Assembly: GCF_014205015.1 (NCBI RefSeq)
Contig: NZ_JACHMO010000001.1
Span: 8,060,001-8,124,000 of the forward strand
Origin: Saccharothrix ecbatanensis
GTDB taxonomy: Bacteria > Actinomycetota > Actinomycetes > Mycobacteriales > Pseudonocardiaceae
Direction of reading: 5' to 3'
Length of the DNA: 64,000 nucleotides
Positions within the stretch are counted from its first letter, which is position 1. Every line of letters starts with the position of its first letter. Position numbers and translations under genes: made by a program. Shown here piece by piece: positions 24,585 to 33,686 of this stretch. Under the pieces are notes generated by a model. That model saw only the letters and a program-made list of their open reading frames with translations. It was not told where the DNA came from and ran no database searches.

Positions 24585-25400
24585 GTGGACACCCGCCTCC
24601 TGCGCACACTCCTGGTGCTCGCGCGCACGGGCAGCTTCACCGCCACCGCGGCGGAGCTGCACCTCGTGCAATCCACGGTGACGAGCCAGGTCAAAGCCCT
24701 GGAACGGCACCTCGGCGCACGCCTGTTCGACCGGCTGCCCAGCGGCGCCCGGCTGACCGAGGCCGGCCGGCAGGCCGTCGAGCACGCCAGGGAGGTGCTG
24801 TCGGCCGAACAACGCCTGCGCGACGCGGTGCGCGGCAGCACCGCCGTGGAGGGCGACGTGCGGATAGCCGCACCCGAGTCGGTCTGCGCCTACCGGCTGC
24901 CGCAGCGGATCGCGGACGTCGCCCTGCGCTGGCCGGGCATCTCCGTGCACCTCTCGCCGTCGGGCACCCGGCAGGCGATCACCGGTGTCCGCAACGGCAC
25001 GCTGGACCTGGCGCTGGTGCTGGAGGACGCGGTGGTCGCGCCGGGTCTGAAGGTGACCGCGATCGGGGCCGAGCCGATCGAGCTGGTGTCCGCGCCGGGC
25101 GTGCTGCTGGACGAGCGGTACTTCCTGCTGGAGGAGGGCTGCTCGTACAGCGACCGGTTCGTGCGGGAGCTGTCCGCGACGCCGAGCATCACCCGGTTCG
25201 GCAGCATCGAGGCCGTCCGGTCGTGCGTGGTGGCGGGGCTGGGCTGGACCGTGCTGCCGCGCGTGGCGGTCGCCGAGCAGTTGGACGCCGGCACGCTCCA
25301 GCGCGTGCGCGAACTGCCCGACAGCACGCTGTTCCTGGTCACGGACCCGCGTCGGACGCCGTCGGCGGCGGTCCAAGCGGTGGCCGCCGCCCTGAACTGA
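24585..25400 (+). CDS. LysR-family regulator
   Basis: 271-aa activator/repressor: N-terminal winged helix TRLLRTLLVLARTGSFTATAAELHLVQSTVTSQVKALERHLGARLFDRL, then a periplasmic-binding-type effector domain (GDVRIAAPESVCAYRLPQRI). Start GTG matches the family N-terminus; an upstream ATG at 24,558 would add 9 residues. Divergent from phzF and therefore its likely regulator. Confidence 0.9.
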   Translation: MDTRLLRTLLVLARTGSFTATAAELHLVQSTVTSQVKALERHLGARLFDRLPSGARLTEAGRQAVEHAREVLSAEQRLRDAVRGSTAVEGDVRIAAPESVCAYRLPQRIADVALRWPGISVHLSPSGTRQAITGVRNGTLDLALVLEDAVVAPGLKVTAIGAEPIELVSAPGVLLDERYFLLEEGCSYSDRFVRELSATPSITRFGSIEAVRSCVVAGLGWTVLPRVAVAEQLDAGTLQRVRELPDSTLFLVTDPRRTPSAAVQAVAAALN

Positions 25401-25436
25401 CAGCCCTCAACCGACAGCCCAGAACCCGACAGCCGC
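25401..25436. repeat. imperfect 15-bp triplet repeat between convergent genes
   Basis: Three degenerate units of the form ACCGACAGCC(C/G)TCAA fill the short gap between the lysR and iniC-like stops, similar in character to the repeat at 23,593. Confidence 0.45.
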
Positions 25437-26819
25437 TCAACCGAGCTGGGCGAGCATGCCCTCGCAGCTGCGCACGACCACGGACGCGGCCCGCCGTTGC
25501 CCGTGGTCCAGCGCCGGGTCAACGGAGTGGTCGCGCCACCGGCCCAGCGTGTCCAGCACGGCGTGCCGCAGCTCGCTCCCGGTCGGCTCGTAGTCCATGC
25601 CCAGCCGCACCACCGGGTTCGTGCCCAGGCCGCCGACCAGCCGGGACGCCTCGGCGTCCAGCTCGCCCGGCAGCCGGATCCGCCCGCCCTGCAACGACGC
25701 CAGCAGCCGCAGCTCCCGGAAGTCGTGGGTGGTGGCCAGAATCCGCTCGACCGCGGTGGCCAGGCCGATCGAACCGGGCCGCGGCTCGGCGCGCAGCACC
25801 ACGTCCAGGCCCAGCAACGCGGACCGCGCCTTCAGCACCTCGCGGCGTTCGGTGAAGTAGATGCCGACCGAGTCGCGCAGCTCGCCCAGACCGCTGCGCT
25901 GCACCAGCTGCCCGGTCAGCTTCACCTGCGTGTCGAAGCCCTGCCGGATCAGCGTGGTCGTCAGCCGCACGCCGAAGAGGCCGAACCGGTCCACCAGGCC
26001 GTGCCGCGCCGCCGGGTCCAGCCGGACCGGGAAGTCCTCGGCCACGAACCGGTCCGCGGACAGCAGGTGGTCCTCCAACTCGGTGCGCGCCAACGAAGCC
26101 AGCGACGCGAGCGCGGTGAACTCGTCCGGCCGCACCGTTCGCGCGGCCACCGCGAGCAGCCCCGCCACCGCGACCACGTTCTGGCACAACGGGGTCACGG
26201 TCGCCTCGCGCCGGTAGCGGCGGGCGATCTGCTTGGCCGACGACAGCGCGTCGATCCGGCCGCCGCCGATCTCGTCCGCCCGCGCCAGCACCAGCACGGT
26301 GTTCACCGGCGCGGCCCGTGCCACCGGGTGGTCGTGCGCGGTCTGGAGGTACCGCACGTCCGTGCTGTGCATGTGCCTGGTCAGGTAGAGCACCGCGTCG
26401 GCCTCGCCGTAGACCTGCTCGACCGGCGCCTCCGCCGGCGTGTCGATCAGGATCAGGTCGCGCAGCGAGCGGGACGGCCACTCGACCAGCACGCGTTCGG
26501 CGTCCGGCGCGTCCACGAACGCCTTGCCGTCACGGCGGGTCACCGGCACCTCGTACGGGCCGACGTGTGCCTTCGCCCGCGGTCCGTCCTGGTACCAGGT
26601 GGTCGCGCCGGTCGGCACGAACTCCTCGCCGATCAACGCGCTGACCACCGTCGACTTGCCCGACCGCGGCGCGCCCGCGACGGCGACGCGCACCGGTTCG
26701 GTGAACCGGGCCTGGTGCCCGCGCAGCCACGCGACCGCCCGCGGGCTGTCCCGGTAGATCGCCAGGGCGTCTTCGAGCAGCGCCCAGACCTCGTCCTCCA
26801 GCGTGGTGCCGTCGAGCAT
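25437..26819 (-). CDS. iniC: IniC-like dynamin GTPase
   Basis: 460-aa dynamin-like protein, third gene of an iniBAC-type operon. P-loop VAGAPRSGKSTVVSALIG is intact; the DxxG motif is LIDTPAEA (Gly to Ala) and the specificity motif is LARADEI, not TKxD, so nucleotide handling may differ from that of its partner. The rest is helical with no obvious membrane segment. In mycobacteria IniA and IniC work in membrane repair or drug tolerance and are induced by cell-wall inhibitors. Its ATG shares one base with the iniA stop. Confidence 0.88.
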   Translation of the reverse strand: MLDGTTLEDEVWALLEDALAIYRDSPRAVAWLRGHQARFTEPVRVAVAGAPRSGKSTVVSALIGEEFVPTGATTWYQDGPRAKAHVGPYEVPVTRRDGKAFVDAPDAERVLVEWPSRSLRDLILIDTPAEAPVEQVYGEADAVLYLTRHMHSTDVRYLQTAHDHPVARAAPVNTVLVLARADEIGGGRIDALSSAKQIARRYRREATVTPLCQNVVAVAGLLAVAARTVRPDEFTALASLASLARTELEDHLLSADRFVAEDFPVRLDPAARHGLVDRFGLFGVRLTTTLIRQGFDTQVKLTGQLVQRSGLGELRDSVGIYFTERREVLKARSALLGLDVVLRAEPRPGSIGLATAVERILATTHDFRELRLLASLQGGRIRLPGELDAEASRLVGGLGTNPVVRLGMDYEPTGSELRHAVLDTLGRWRDHSVDPALDHGQRRAASVVVRSCEGMLAQLG

Positions 26820-28630
26820 CAGGCGCTGATCCCCAGTGGCGGCGCCTGACCTCCCGCGAGTGCCTGGACCCGCTGGTAGAGCGCGACGAGGTGGTCGAGT
26901 TCGCGCTTGGCCTCCAGGCTGCGGCGCTCGCGTTCGGAGTTGTCGTCCTGGACGGCGCGGCGCGCGCTGCGGGCCGATTCCAGCAGGGTCTCCTGCAACT
27001 CCTCGGCCAGCGTGGAGAAGTGGTTGCGCAGGCTGCGCTGGATGTGCCGGCCCGCGTCACGGCAGTCCTTGCTGAACTTGATGAAGAAGTCGTCCACGTG
27101 CCGGGCGGCGGCGGCCTTCGCGGCGGCCTGCCTGCGGCGCAACCGCTGGTCGCTCTCGTCGATGATCGACTTGCCGCCGAAGAGCGCGCCCGCGCCGAGC
27201 GAGATGGCGTTGATCAGCGGCATGCCGGCGAGGCTGGTGGCGAGGCCGAACATCAGCACGCCGCCGTAGGAGCCCTTCAGGCCCGTGAACGCCTTCTGCA
27301 TCACGTTGAACTTCTCGATCACCGGCTTCTCCATCGGCGACACGCGGTCCAGCACGTCGTCCGGGAAGATCGACTCGGGCAGCAGGTCGTCCCGGACCAC
27401 CGGGAAGCTCTTCGCGACCTTCTCCGCCACCCACCCCGACCGGTCCAGCAGCCAGGCGAAGTTCGTCGTGGCGGCCTCCGTGAGGTTGTCCTCCAGCCAG
27501 GACTCGAACTGCTCCCAGCCCAGCGCCGGATCGGCCGTCTCGAACGTCTTGTCCACCTCGCGCATGATCTTGCGGGTCCGGTCGCGCAGGTCGTACTCGA
27601 TGTCGGACACGAGGTCGGCCATCTCGTCGGCCAGCACCGTCTGCCAGCGCGCGGACCGGCGGCGCAGCTCGTCGATGCGGCGCTGGGCCTCGTTGAGCGC
27701 GGCGATGGTGTTCTCCGGCCCCTTCTTCGAGCCGCGGGCGGTCAGCTCCTCGCGCACCGGCGCCACCAGCTGCTTGATCGCCGACGCGGCGGTGACGGCG
27801 ACCGTGCGGCGGGCCAGCAGGTCGGCGGCGGCCACGATGTCCTGCCGCACGCACGCCAGCAGCTCGGGGAACCCGGACTCGGCGTTGAGCGCCTTGTCGC
27901 CGGTCTTGGCCGCGCGCAGCCGCAGCGCGGCGGACACCGGGATCAGCTTCGCGGCCACGCCCGCGCGGGCCAGGTGCGCCCGGTTGCGCTCGACCACGCG
28001 CCGCCACTGCGCCGCGATGTCGATCTTCGTCAGCACCACGATCACGTTGGGGCAGGACGTCATGACCTGCTTCAGCAGCTCCAGCTCGGAGCCGGTCAGC
28101 TCGGCCGTCGCGTCGGACACCATCAGCACCGCGTCGGCCTGGAGGAGCGCGGCGAACGTGCTCGCGGTGTGCGCGGGCCGCAGGTCGCCGACGCCCGGCG
28201 TGTCGATCAGCACCAGGCCGGAGTCGAGCAGGGCCCGCGGGATGCCGATCTCGGCGCGCACCAGGTCACCGCCGCCGTGGTCCTCGCTCACCCGGCTGGC
28301 CAGCTGGTCGATCGGCACGGGGATGCGTTCGGTGGGGGTGTTCGCGATGGACGCGCCGCGCACGAGGGCGGCGGACGGCGTCTCCGCGTGCTGCACGAAC
28401 GTGGGAACGGTGGTGGTGGCGTCGTCGCCGACCGGGCACACCGGCGCGTTCACCATCGCGTTCACGAGCTGGCTCTTGCCCTGTCCCGGCTCGCCGATCA
28501 CGAGCACGCGGAGCTTGGGGTCCAGCTGCCGGGCGCGCTTCTCGCGCAACCGTTCGGCCAGGTCGGGCCGGTTGTGCGCAGCGCAAGCCCGGATCGTGTC
28601 GTCTAGCACGTCGAGCCAGGGCGCGGACAT
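26819..28630 (-). CDS. iniA: IniA-like dynamin GTPase
   Basis: 603-aa bacterial dynamin. G1 VIGEPGQGKSQLVNAM near residue 45, G3 LIDTPGVGD, G4 LTKIDIA; long coiled-coil stalk, then a hydrophobic paddle (YGGVLMFGLATSLAGMPLINAISLGAGALFGG) and a helical tail. IniA binds GTP and membranes and remodels them. I start at MSAPWLDVLDDTIRACAAHNRP, the family N-terminus; upstream codons lack coding character. Confidence 0.9.
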   Translation of the reverse strand: MSAPWLDVLDDTIRACAAHNRPDLAERLREKRARQLDPKLRVLVIGEPGQGKSQLVNAMVNAPVCPVGDDATTTVPTFVQHAETPSAALVRGASIANTPTERIPVPIDQLASRVSEDHGGGDLVRAEIGIPRALLDSGLVLIDTPGVGDLRPAHTASTFAALLQADAVLMVSDATAELTGSELELLKQVMTSCPNVIVVLTKIDIAAQWRRVVERNRAHLARAGVAAKLIPVSAALRLRAAKTGDKALNAESGFPELLACVRQDIVAAADLLARRTVAVTAASAIKQLVAPVREELTARGSKKGPENTIAALNEAQRRIDELRRRSARWQTVLADEMADLVSDIEYDLRDRTRKIMREVDKTFETADPALGWEQFESWLEDNLTEAATTNFAWLLDRSGWVAEKVAKSFPVVRDDLLPESIFPDDVLDRVSPMEKPVIEKFNVMQKAFTGLKGSYGGVLMFGLATSLAGMPLINAISLGAGALFGGKSIIDESDQRLRRRQAAAKAAAARHVDDFFIKFSKDCRDAGRHIQRSLRNHFSTLAEELQETLLESARSARRAVQDDNSERERRSLEAKRELDHLVALYQRVQALAGGQAPPLGISA

Positions 28631-28685
28631 CACTCGGCAGAGTGTGCCGGTAAAACCCGTTCGGGTGAAAGCCCCGGGCACCGGC

Positions 28686-28722
28686 GAGGGCCGGCGCCGT
28701 CCAGTGGACAGCACCGGCCCTC
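28686..28722 (-). terminator. hairpin between iniB and iniA
   Basis: A 9-bp perfect stem, GAGGGCCGG pairing with CCGGCCCTC across a 19-base loop, extended by CCGG/CGG outside, lies in the 108-base gap between iniB and iniA. No T tract; a partial terminator or processing site could lower iniA and iniC relative to iniB. Confidence 0.45.
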
Positions 28723-28738
28723 CGGTGGTGGATCAGTC

Positions 28739-29710
28739 TCAGAAGAGCAGGTCGTCCACGCCGAGGCCGTCCACGACCGGCAGGTCGAGACCGTCCACGG
28801 TGCCGGTGACGTTGCTCACCACGCCGCCGACACCAGCGGTGTCCGCGACGCCCGCGACGGTGTCCGTGACACCGGACAGCGGCGCGGCGCCGTGGGTCTC
28901 GAACTGCGCCGAACCCTGCGCGGAGCCGGAGACGCCCAGGGAGTCGCTGACGTCGCCGACGACCGGCAGGTTGCCGAGGTCGCCCACACCGCCGAGGTCG
29001 CCGACGCCGGGCAGGTCCCCGACGACGGGCAGGTCACCGGTGAGGCCACCGGTCACGTTGCCGACCACGCCGGTCAGCGTGTCGACGGTGCCGAACGCGG
29101 TGCTGGTCAGGCCATCCGCGTCCGGCAGCGAGCCGGCGACCCCACCGGCCGTGGCGAGGGCACCGTCCAGCGTGCCGGTCGCCGTGCCGGCCAGGCCGTC
29201 CACCGGGCCGGAAACGGTGGACAACGTGCCGTCCAGGGTGTCGGTCACGTCACCCACCGCGGAGAAGTCGCCCTCGATCGAGAGCTTCGAGTGGGCCGCG
29301 AAGTCGAGCAGACCCCCGTGGCTCGACACGCCGCTGAACACGGCCAGGTTGTCGGCGTCCGCGGTCAGTCGGCCCGCTACGGCGGCCTTCACGTCGCCCG
29401 CGCTGACCGCACCCGACGTCGCGAGCTGGTCGGCCACGGTCCTGAGCTGGAAGATCGCACTGGCCGGGCCGGCGTCGAGCACGTCGATCGGCAGGTCTTC
29501 GAGGACCGAGCCGTCGAGAGCGGGCAGGCTCCCGGTCGGCACGTAGTCGAGGACCAGCGGGATGACTTCCTGCACGTCCAGAGCGCTGATGTCGCTCAGG
29601 CCCGCCTTCGCCAGGGTGCCCGCCGCGTCGGACCGGAAGTCGGCCAGGGCGGTCGGGTCGCTGAGCAGGTCGAGGACGAAGTCGTGCAGCGTGGTGGGGC
29701 TGGAGCCCAT
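28739..29710 (-). CDS. iniB: IniB-like protein
   Basis: 323-aa protein with an IniB N-terminal domain, LHDFVLDLLSDPTALADFRSDAAGTLAKAGLSDIS, followed by Gly/Asp/Val-rich repeats (GDLPVVGDLPGVGDLGGVGDLG and DTVAGVADTAGVGG types). No signal peptide. Same head-plus-low-complexity plan as mycobacterial IniB, first gene of iniBAC. AGGAGAAC stands before the ATG. Confidence 0.9.
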   Translation of the reverse strand: MGSSPTTLHDFVLDLLSDPTALADFRSDAAGTLAKAGLSDISALDVQEVIPLVLDYVPTGSLPALDGSVLEDLPIDVLDAGPASAIFQLRTVADQLATSGAVSAGDVKAAVAGRLTADADNLAVFSGVSSHGGLLDFAAHSKLSIEGDFSAVGDVTDTLDGTLSTVSGPVDGLAGTATGTLDGALATAGGVAGSLPDADGLTSTAFGTVDTLTGVVGNVTGGLTGDLPVVGDLPGVGDLGGVGDLGNLPVVGDVSDSLGVSGSAQGSAQFETHGAAPLSGVTDTVAGVADTAGVGGVVSNVTGTVDGLDLPVVDGLGVDDLLF

Positions 29711-29973
29711 GATGGAGTTCTCCTGGTCGAATCGGACGCGGGGAGCGGGACCGGCAGGGGTGGGTCCGGCCCTGGTGATCAAGGTATGGGCGGGGGGATC
29801 ACCCGCCATCGGGGATTACTCCCAGTAGATGCCGCAACCCCAATGGGGTGGTTCTCGTTCACTCCCTAGGGGGTTAGGGGATGGCCTTGTGACCTTTCCG
29901 TAACCCGTGTAGGTACTGCCCGTACTTCGGATCAAGCGCGTACTTCGATCAGGCGAATGAGGAGGCGTACGAG
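29711..29973. promoter_or_regulatory. divergent promoter of iniBAC and the Hsp70-LuxR pair
   Basis: 263-base gap. Two close palindromes lie near its middle: ACCCC-AAT-GGGGT (29,837-29,849) and CCCTAGGG (29,864-29,871), followed by GGTTAGGGGATGG. They are the best candidates for binding sites of the large LuxR regulator encoded downstream. The region is otherwise without repeats or ORFs. Confidence 0.55.
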
Positions 29974-31245
29974 TTGCCGTATGTCCTCGGGGTCGACGTC
30001 GGCACCACGCGCACCGCGGCGGCGGTGTGCAGGCTGGGCGGCGCCGGACGGGCCGAACCCGAGCCGGTCGGCCTCGGCGGTCCCGGCGGCGGCGTGGCGT
30101 CGGCGCTGCACCTGACCTCGGACGGCGTGTTCGCGGTCGGCGAGCCGGGCGACCCCCGGTGGACCGCCACCGGCTTCAGCCGCCGCGTCGGCGACACCGT
30201 CCCGATCGTGCTCGGCCCGGAGACCGCGGGCGCGCAGCGGTGCGCGGCCGAAGAGCTGACCGCGCTCATGGTCATGTGGGTGGCCGACCAGGTGGCCGCC
30301 CGTGAAGGCGAACGGCCCGCGCACATCGTGCTGGCGCATTCCCCCGGTTGGGGGTCGCACGCCAAGGGGCTCATGCACCGGGCGCTGCGGTCGGTCGGGG
30401 TGGAGGCGTCGTTGGTGCCGGAGCCGGTCGCGGCGGCCGAGAACCACGCGTTCAGCCGGTCGTTCGCCGGGTCGCTCGGCGTGTTCAGCCTGGGCAGCCA
30501 CGCGTTCAGCGCGTCCGTCGTCGGGCGGGGGTTCGAGCTGGTCAACTCCGTCGAAGGGGTCGACCAGGCGGCCGGCGTCGATTTCGACGACGCCGTGTTC
30601 TCCCACGTCCGGGCGTCACTCGGGCGGGCGCTGGCCGAGTTGGACGCCGACGACCCGCGCACCCGCGGCCTGTTCGGGCGGCTGCGGCGGGACTGCGAGG
30701 CGGCCAAGCGGGCGCTGTCCGGCACGGTGGAGACGTCGATCTCCGTGCACCTGCCGTCCGGGCCGGTGGACGTGCCGATCACCAGGGCGAAGTTCGAGGA
30801 GCTGATCCGGCCGTCGGTGGACCAGGCCGTGGCCGCGTTCGCCCGGGTCGCCACGGGCGTGGAGATGACTGTGCTGGTCGGCGGCAGCGCCCGGATCCCG
30901 CTGATCGCGGCGTCGGCGCCGGGCCGGGTGGTGCTGGAGGCCGCGCCGGAGACGTCGGTGGTGAGGGGCGCGGCGCTCGCGGCCCGCCGGCTGGTGCTGG
31001 GGCCGGACCGGGAACCCGAGCCCATCGAGACTTCGATCATGCTGCGGGACGACGACCCGTCGCTGAGGTTCCCCGTGGGCGGCCTGGACGCGGCGGACGC
31101 GGAGTTCACCGCCCCGCCGCCCCGGCCGCCCGTCGACATCACACCGCTGGACCTGCCGGAACGACGCTCGGTGAAGCGCGTCGTGCGCGGCCTCGCGTTG
31201 ACCGGTGGGCAGCGTCGTGCCCGTGACTCAGAGGATGGCCGTTGA
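29974..31245 (+). CDS. Hsp70-like ATPase (nucleotide-binding domain only)
   Basis: 423-aa protein with the actin-like fold of Hsp70: YVLGVDVGTTRTAAAV, LVPEPVAAAENHAFS, and TVLVGGSARIPLIA. The substrate-binding domain of DnaK is missing; a Pro-rich acidic tail replaces it. Starts at TTG with GGAGG 9 bases upstream; the family sequence begins exactly there. It overlaps the next gene (TTGA) and is divergent from iniBAC. In several actinomycetes Hsp70-like genes precede large LuxR regulators, so it may gate the activity of that regulator. Confidence 0.88.
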   Translation: MPYVLGVDVGTTRTAAAVCRLGGAGRAEPEPVGLGGPGGGVASALHLTSDGVFAVGEPGDPRWTATGFSRRVGDTVPIVLGPETAGAQRCAAEELTALMVMWVADQVAAREGERPAHIVLAHSPGWGSHAKGLMHRALRSVGVEASLVPEPVAAAENHAFSRSFAGSLGVFSLGSHAFSASVVGRGFELVNSVEGVDQAAGVDFDDAVFSHVRASLGRALAELDADDPRTRGLFGRLRRDCEAAKRALSGTVETSISVHLPSGPVDVPITRAKFEELIRPSVDQAVAAFARVATGVEMTVLVGGSARIPLIAASAPGRVVLEAAPETSVVRGAALAARRLVLGPDREPEPIETSIMLRDDDPSLRFPVGGLDAADAEFTAPPPRPPVDITPLDLPERRSVKRVVRGLALTGGQRRARDSEDGR

Positions 31246-33662
31246 GCCCGAGCATGACCGCGCGCCCCGTGTTGTCCCGGCACGTCTCGCAGGTCCTGGA
31301 GGTCGTCACGGCGGCAGCCACCGGCTCCGGGGCCGTCGTGCGACTCGGGATCGTCGCGCCGGGCGGCTACGGCAAGACCACCGTGCTGCGGGAGGTCGAG
31401 CGGGCGTTCGAGGACGCCGGCACGTCCGCCGCCGTCGTGGACGACGCGCACCTGCTGCCGGACGCCGACCTGCTGGCCCTCCGCGCCCGGGTCGAACGCG
31501 GTGACGAGAGCGTCGTGGTCGCCTACCGGCCCTGGCCTCGGTCGCGGGCGCTGGCGGCGTTGGCCGAGTCGCTCGGGCGGGCGCGCCCGTCGTTGATGCT
31601 GGAGCCGTTCACCCGCGAGCAGGTGCGGGCGGTGCTGCCCGCGTCCGCGCGGGGGCTCGTGGACTTCGTGCACCAGCAGACCGGCGGCGTGCCGCGGTTC
31701 GTGCGGCGGCTGGCCGGGCTGACCGCGGCCGAGGTGCCGCCGGACGTGGTGGCGTCGTTCCGGGCCGACCTGGACTGGCTGGACCCCGACGTGCAGAAGT
31801 ACCTGCTGGCGGCCGAGGCCGGCGCGGCGCTGCGGCTGGATCTGCTCGGCGGGCTGCTCGGCGGTGACGCGGACGCGGTCGGCGACGTGATCGAGGCGGG
31901 CCGGGCCACCGGGCTGGTCGCGGCCGACGGGACGTTGCCGCCGATCGCGCGGACGGCGGTGGCCGCGTTGAGCCGGACGGACCGGCGGATCGCGGTGCGG
32001 CAGCGGCTGGCCGAACTGCAACTGCGGTCCGGCGGTCCGGTGCTGGAGCTGGTCCGGCCGTTGATCGACCTCGGCGAGACCGGCGTCGGCACGGGCGGTC
32101 AGGCGGGCGTCGCCGGGCCGGAACTGGCGGCGGCGTTCCGGGCGGCGGCCGACGAGGCCCTGGCCACCGACCCGGCGTTGGCCGAACGGCTGTTGGCGGC
32201 CATCGGCACGCCGAGCGCCGAGGTGGCCGTGCGGCGGGCGACCGCGGCGGCGATGGCGGGGGACCTCGACGCGGCGATGCGGCTGGCGGACCACGTGATC
32301 TCCAGTGGCGACACGGAACACCGGGGCACGGCGGCGGAGGTCGCGGCGATCGCGTTGGCGCACCGGGGGCAGTTGGCGCGCAGCACCGAGTTGCACCGCT
32401 GGTCGCCGAGTTCCACCTCGGCGGCGTTCGCGGTGATCGGTCAGGTCGGGACCGGGCGGCTGCCCGCGGAGGCGTTGCCCGTCGCGCCGCCGACCATGCT
32501 CGAAGGCGGCGCTTCCCTTATGGCACAAGGGGTTGTCGAGTCGGTCACGTCGTCCGCGACCACCTCACTGTCCACTTTGGTCCGTGCGGCGGGGTTGCTG
32601 GAGCCGGCCGGGAAGGCCGTGCTGCTGCCGGACACGCCCGCCGCGTTGGCCGCGCTGGTGGCGTTGCACAGCGGTGAGCCGGGGGTCGCCGAATCCGTGC
32701 TGGACCGGGCGGCGGCGACGTCGTCGGGCGGCGCGCTGATGGCCGTGCGGCACCGGCTGCTGCGGGGCTGGATCGCGATGCAGCGCGGCAACCTCGCGCA
32801 GGCGCGGGAGACGTTGGTGGCGCTGCGGAAGGTCGGGCGGCCGTTGGAGCCGCGCGACTGGCTGTTCGCGGTGGCGCTGGAGATCGGCATCGCCCGGCGC
32901 AACAGCGACCTGGCCACGTTGAAGCGCACGTGGGAGCAGGCGTGCGAGGCGGTGCTGCGGCATCCCGTCGACCTGTTCACGTTCCTGCCGCTGGGCGAGT
33001 TCGCCACCGCCGCCGCCCGGCTGCGCGACCAGCACCGGCTGGCGCCGCACCTGCTCGCGGCGCGGAACCTGTTGCGGGACTTGGGTGATCCGAGCCTGTG
33101 GGCCGTGCCGCTGCACTGGAGCGCGCTGCACGCGGCGATCATCGCCGAGGAGACGTCGGTCGCCGAGGAGCACGCGGCCTCGCTGGCGGCGTGCCGGGAC
33201 CGGAGCAGGTACGCCGGTATCGTGTCGGTCGCGGCGGAGAGCTGGCTGGACGTGCTGGCGGGCAAGGTGGACGCCGACCAGGTGGAGGAGTCCGCGCGCG
33301 GGCTGCACGCCGTCGGCCAGTGGTGGGACGCCTCCCGCCTGGCCGGTCAGGCCGCGATAAGGACGTCGGATCGCCAGGCGATGGTGCGGCTGCTCGACTG
33401 CGCGCGGCTGCTCCAGGGCCGGCCGACGGGCGCGGCGCGCAAGCAGCCCGAGCCGGTGGTGGAGGCGGACGCCGGGAAGCTCAGCGACCGCGAGCGCGAG
33501 GTGGCCGAACTGGTCGTCGGCGGCCTGACGTACAAGCAGGTCGGCGACCGGCTGTTCATCTCGGCGAAGACGGTCGAGCACCACATGGCCCGGATCCGGC
33601 AGCGGCTGGGCTGCGGCAGCCGGGCGGAGCTGCTGGACCAGCTCCGCCAGATCGTCGGCTAG
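31242..33662 (+). CDS. large ATP-binding LuxR regulator (LAL/MalT type, IniR-like)
   Basis: 806-aa regulator. N-terminal P-loop IVAPGGYGKTTVLREVERAF, Walker B-like AVVDDAHLLPDAD, a long helical repeat region, and a C-terminal LuxR domain LSDREREVAELVVGGLTYKQVGDRLFISAKTVEHHMARIRQRLG. Mycobacterial IniR, which activates iniBAC on cell-wall stress (trehalose-sensing reported), has the same architecture. With iniBAC divergent from this operon, control of that operon is a strong inference. Start may be the TTG given here or an ATG 4 codons later. Confidence 0.9.
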   Translation: MSPSMTARPVLSRHVSQVLEVVTAAATGSGAVVRLGIVAPGGYGKTTVLREVERAFEDAGTSAAVVDDAHLLPDADLLALRARVERGDESVVVAYRPWPRSRALAALAESLGRARPSLMLEPFTREQVRAVLPASARGLVDFVHQQTGGVPRFVRRLAGLTAAEVPPDVVASFRADLDWLDPDVQKYLLAAEAGAALRLDLLGGLLGGDADAVGDVIEAGRATGLVAADGTLPPIARTAVAALSRTDRRIAVRQRLAELQLRSGGPVLELVRPLIDLGETGVGTGGQAGVAGPELAAAFRAAADEALATDPALAERLLAAIGTPSAEVAVRRATAAAMAGDLDAAMRLADHVISSGDTEHRGTAAEVAAIALAHRGQLARSTELHRWSPSSTSAAFAVIGQVGTGRLPAEALPVAPPTMLEGGASLMAQGVVESVTSSATTSLSTLVRAAGLLEPAGKAVLLPDTPAALAALVALHSGEPGVAESVLDRAAATSSGGALMAVRHRLLRGWIAMQRGNLAQARETLVALRKVGRPLEPRDWLFAVALEIGIARRNSDLATLKRTWEQACEAVLRHPVDLFTFLPLGEFATAAARLRDQHRLAPHLLAARNLLRDLGDPSLWAVPLHWSALHAAIIAEETSVAEEHAASLAACRDRSRYAGIVSVAAESWLDVLAGKVDADQVEESARGLHAVGQWWDASRLAGQAAIRTSDRQAMVRLLDCARLLQGRPTGAARKQPEPVVEADAGKLSDREREVAELVVGGLTYKQVGDRLFISAKTVEHHMARIRQRLGCGSRAELLDQLRQIVG

Positions 33663-33686
33663 CGCCTACTGCCTAGTGCCGGCCCC

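Noticed and set aside
23541..25376. 611-codon minus-strand frame across phzF and lysR
   Set aside because: Out-of-frame shadow; its C-terminal NPVRTEPGQD repeats are only the 16-bp tandem repeat translated.
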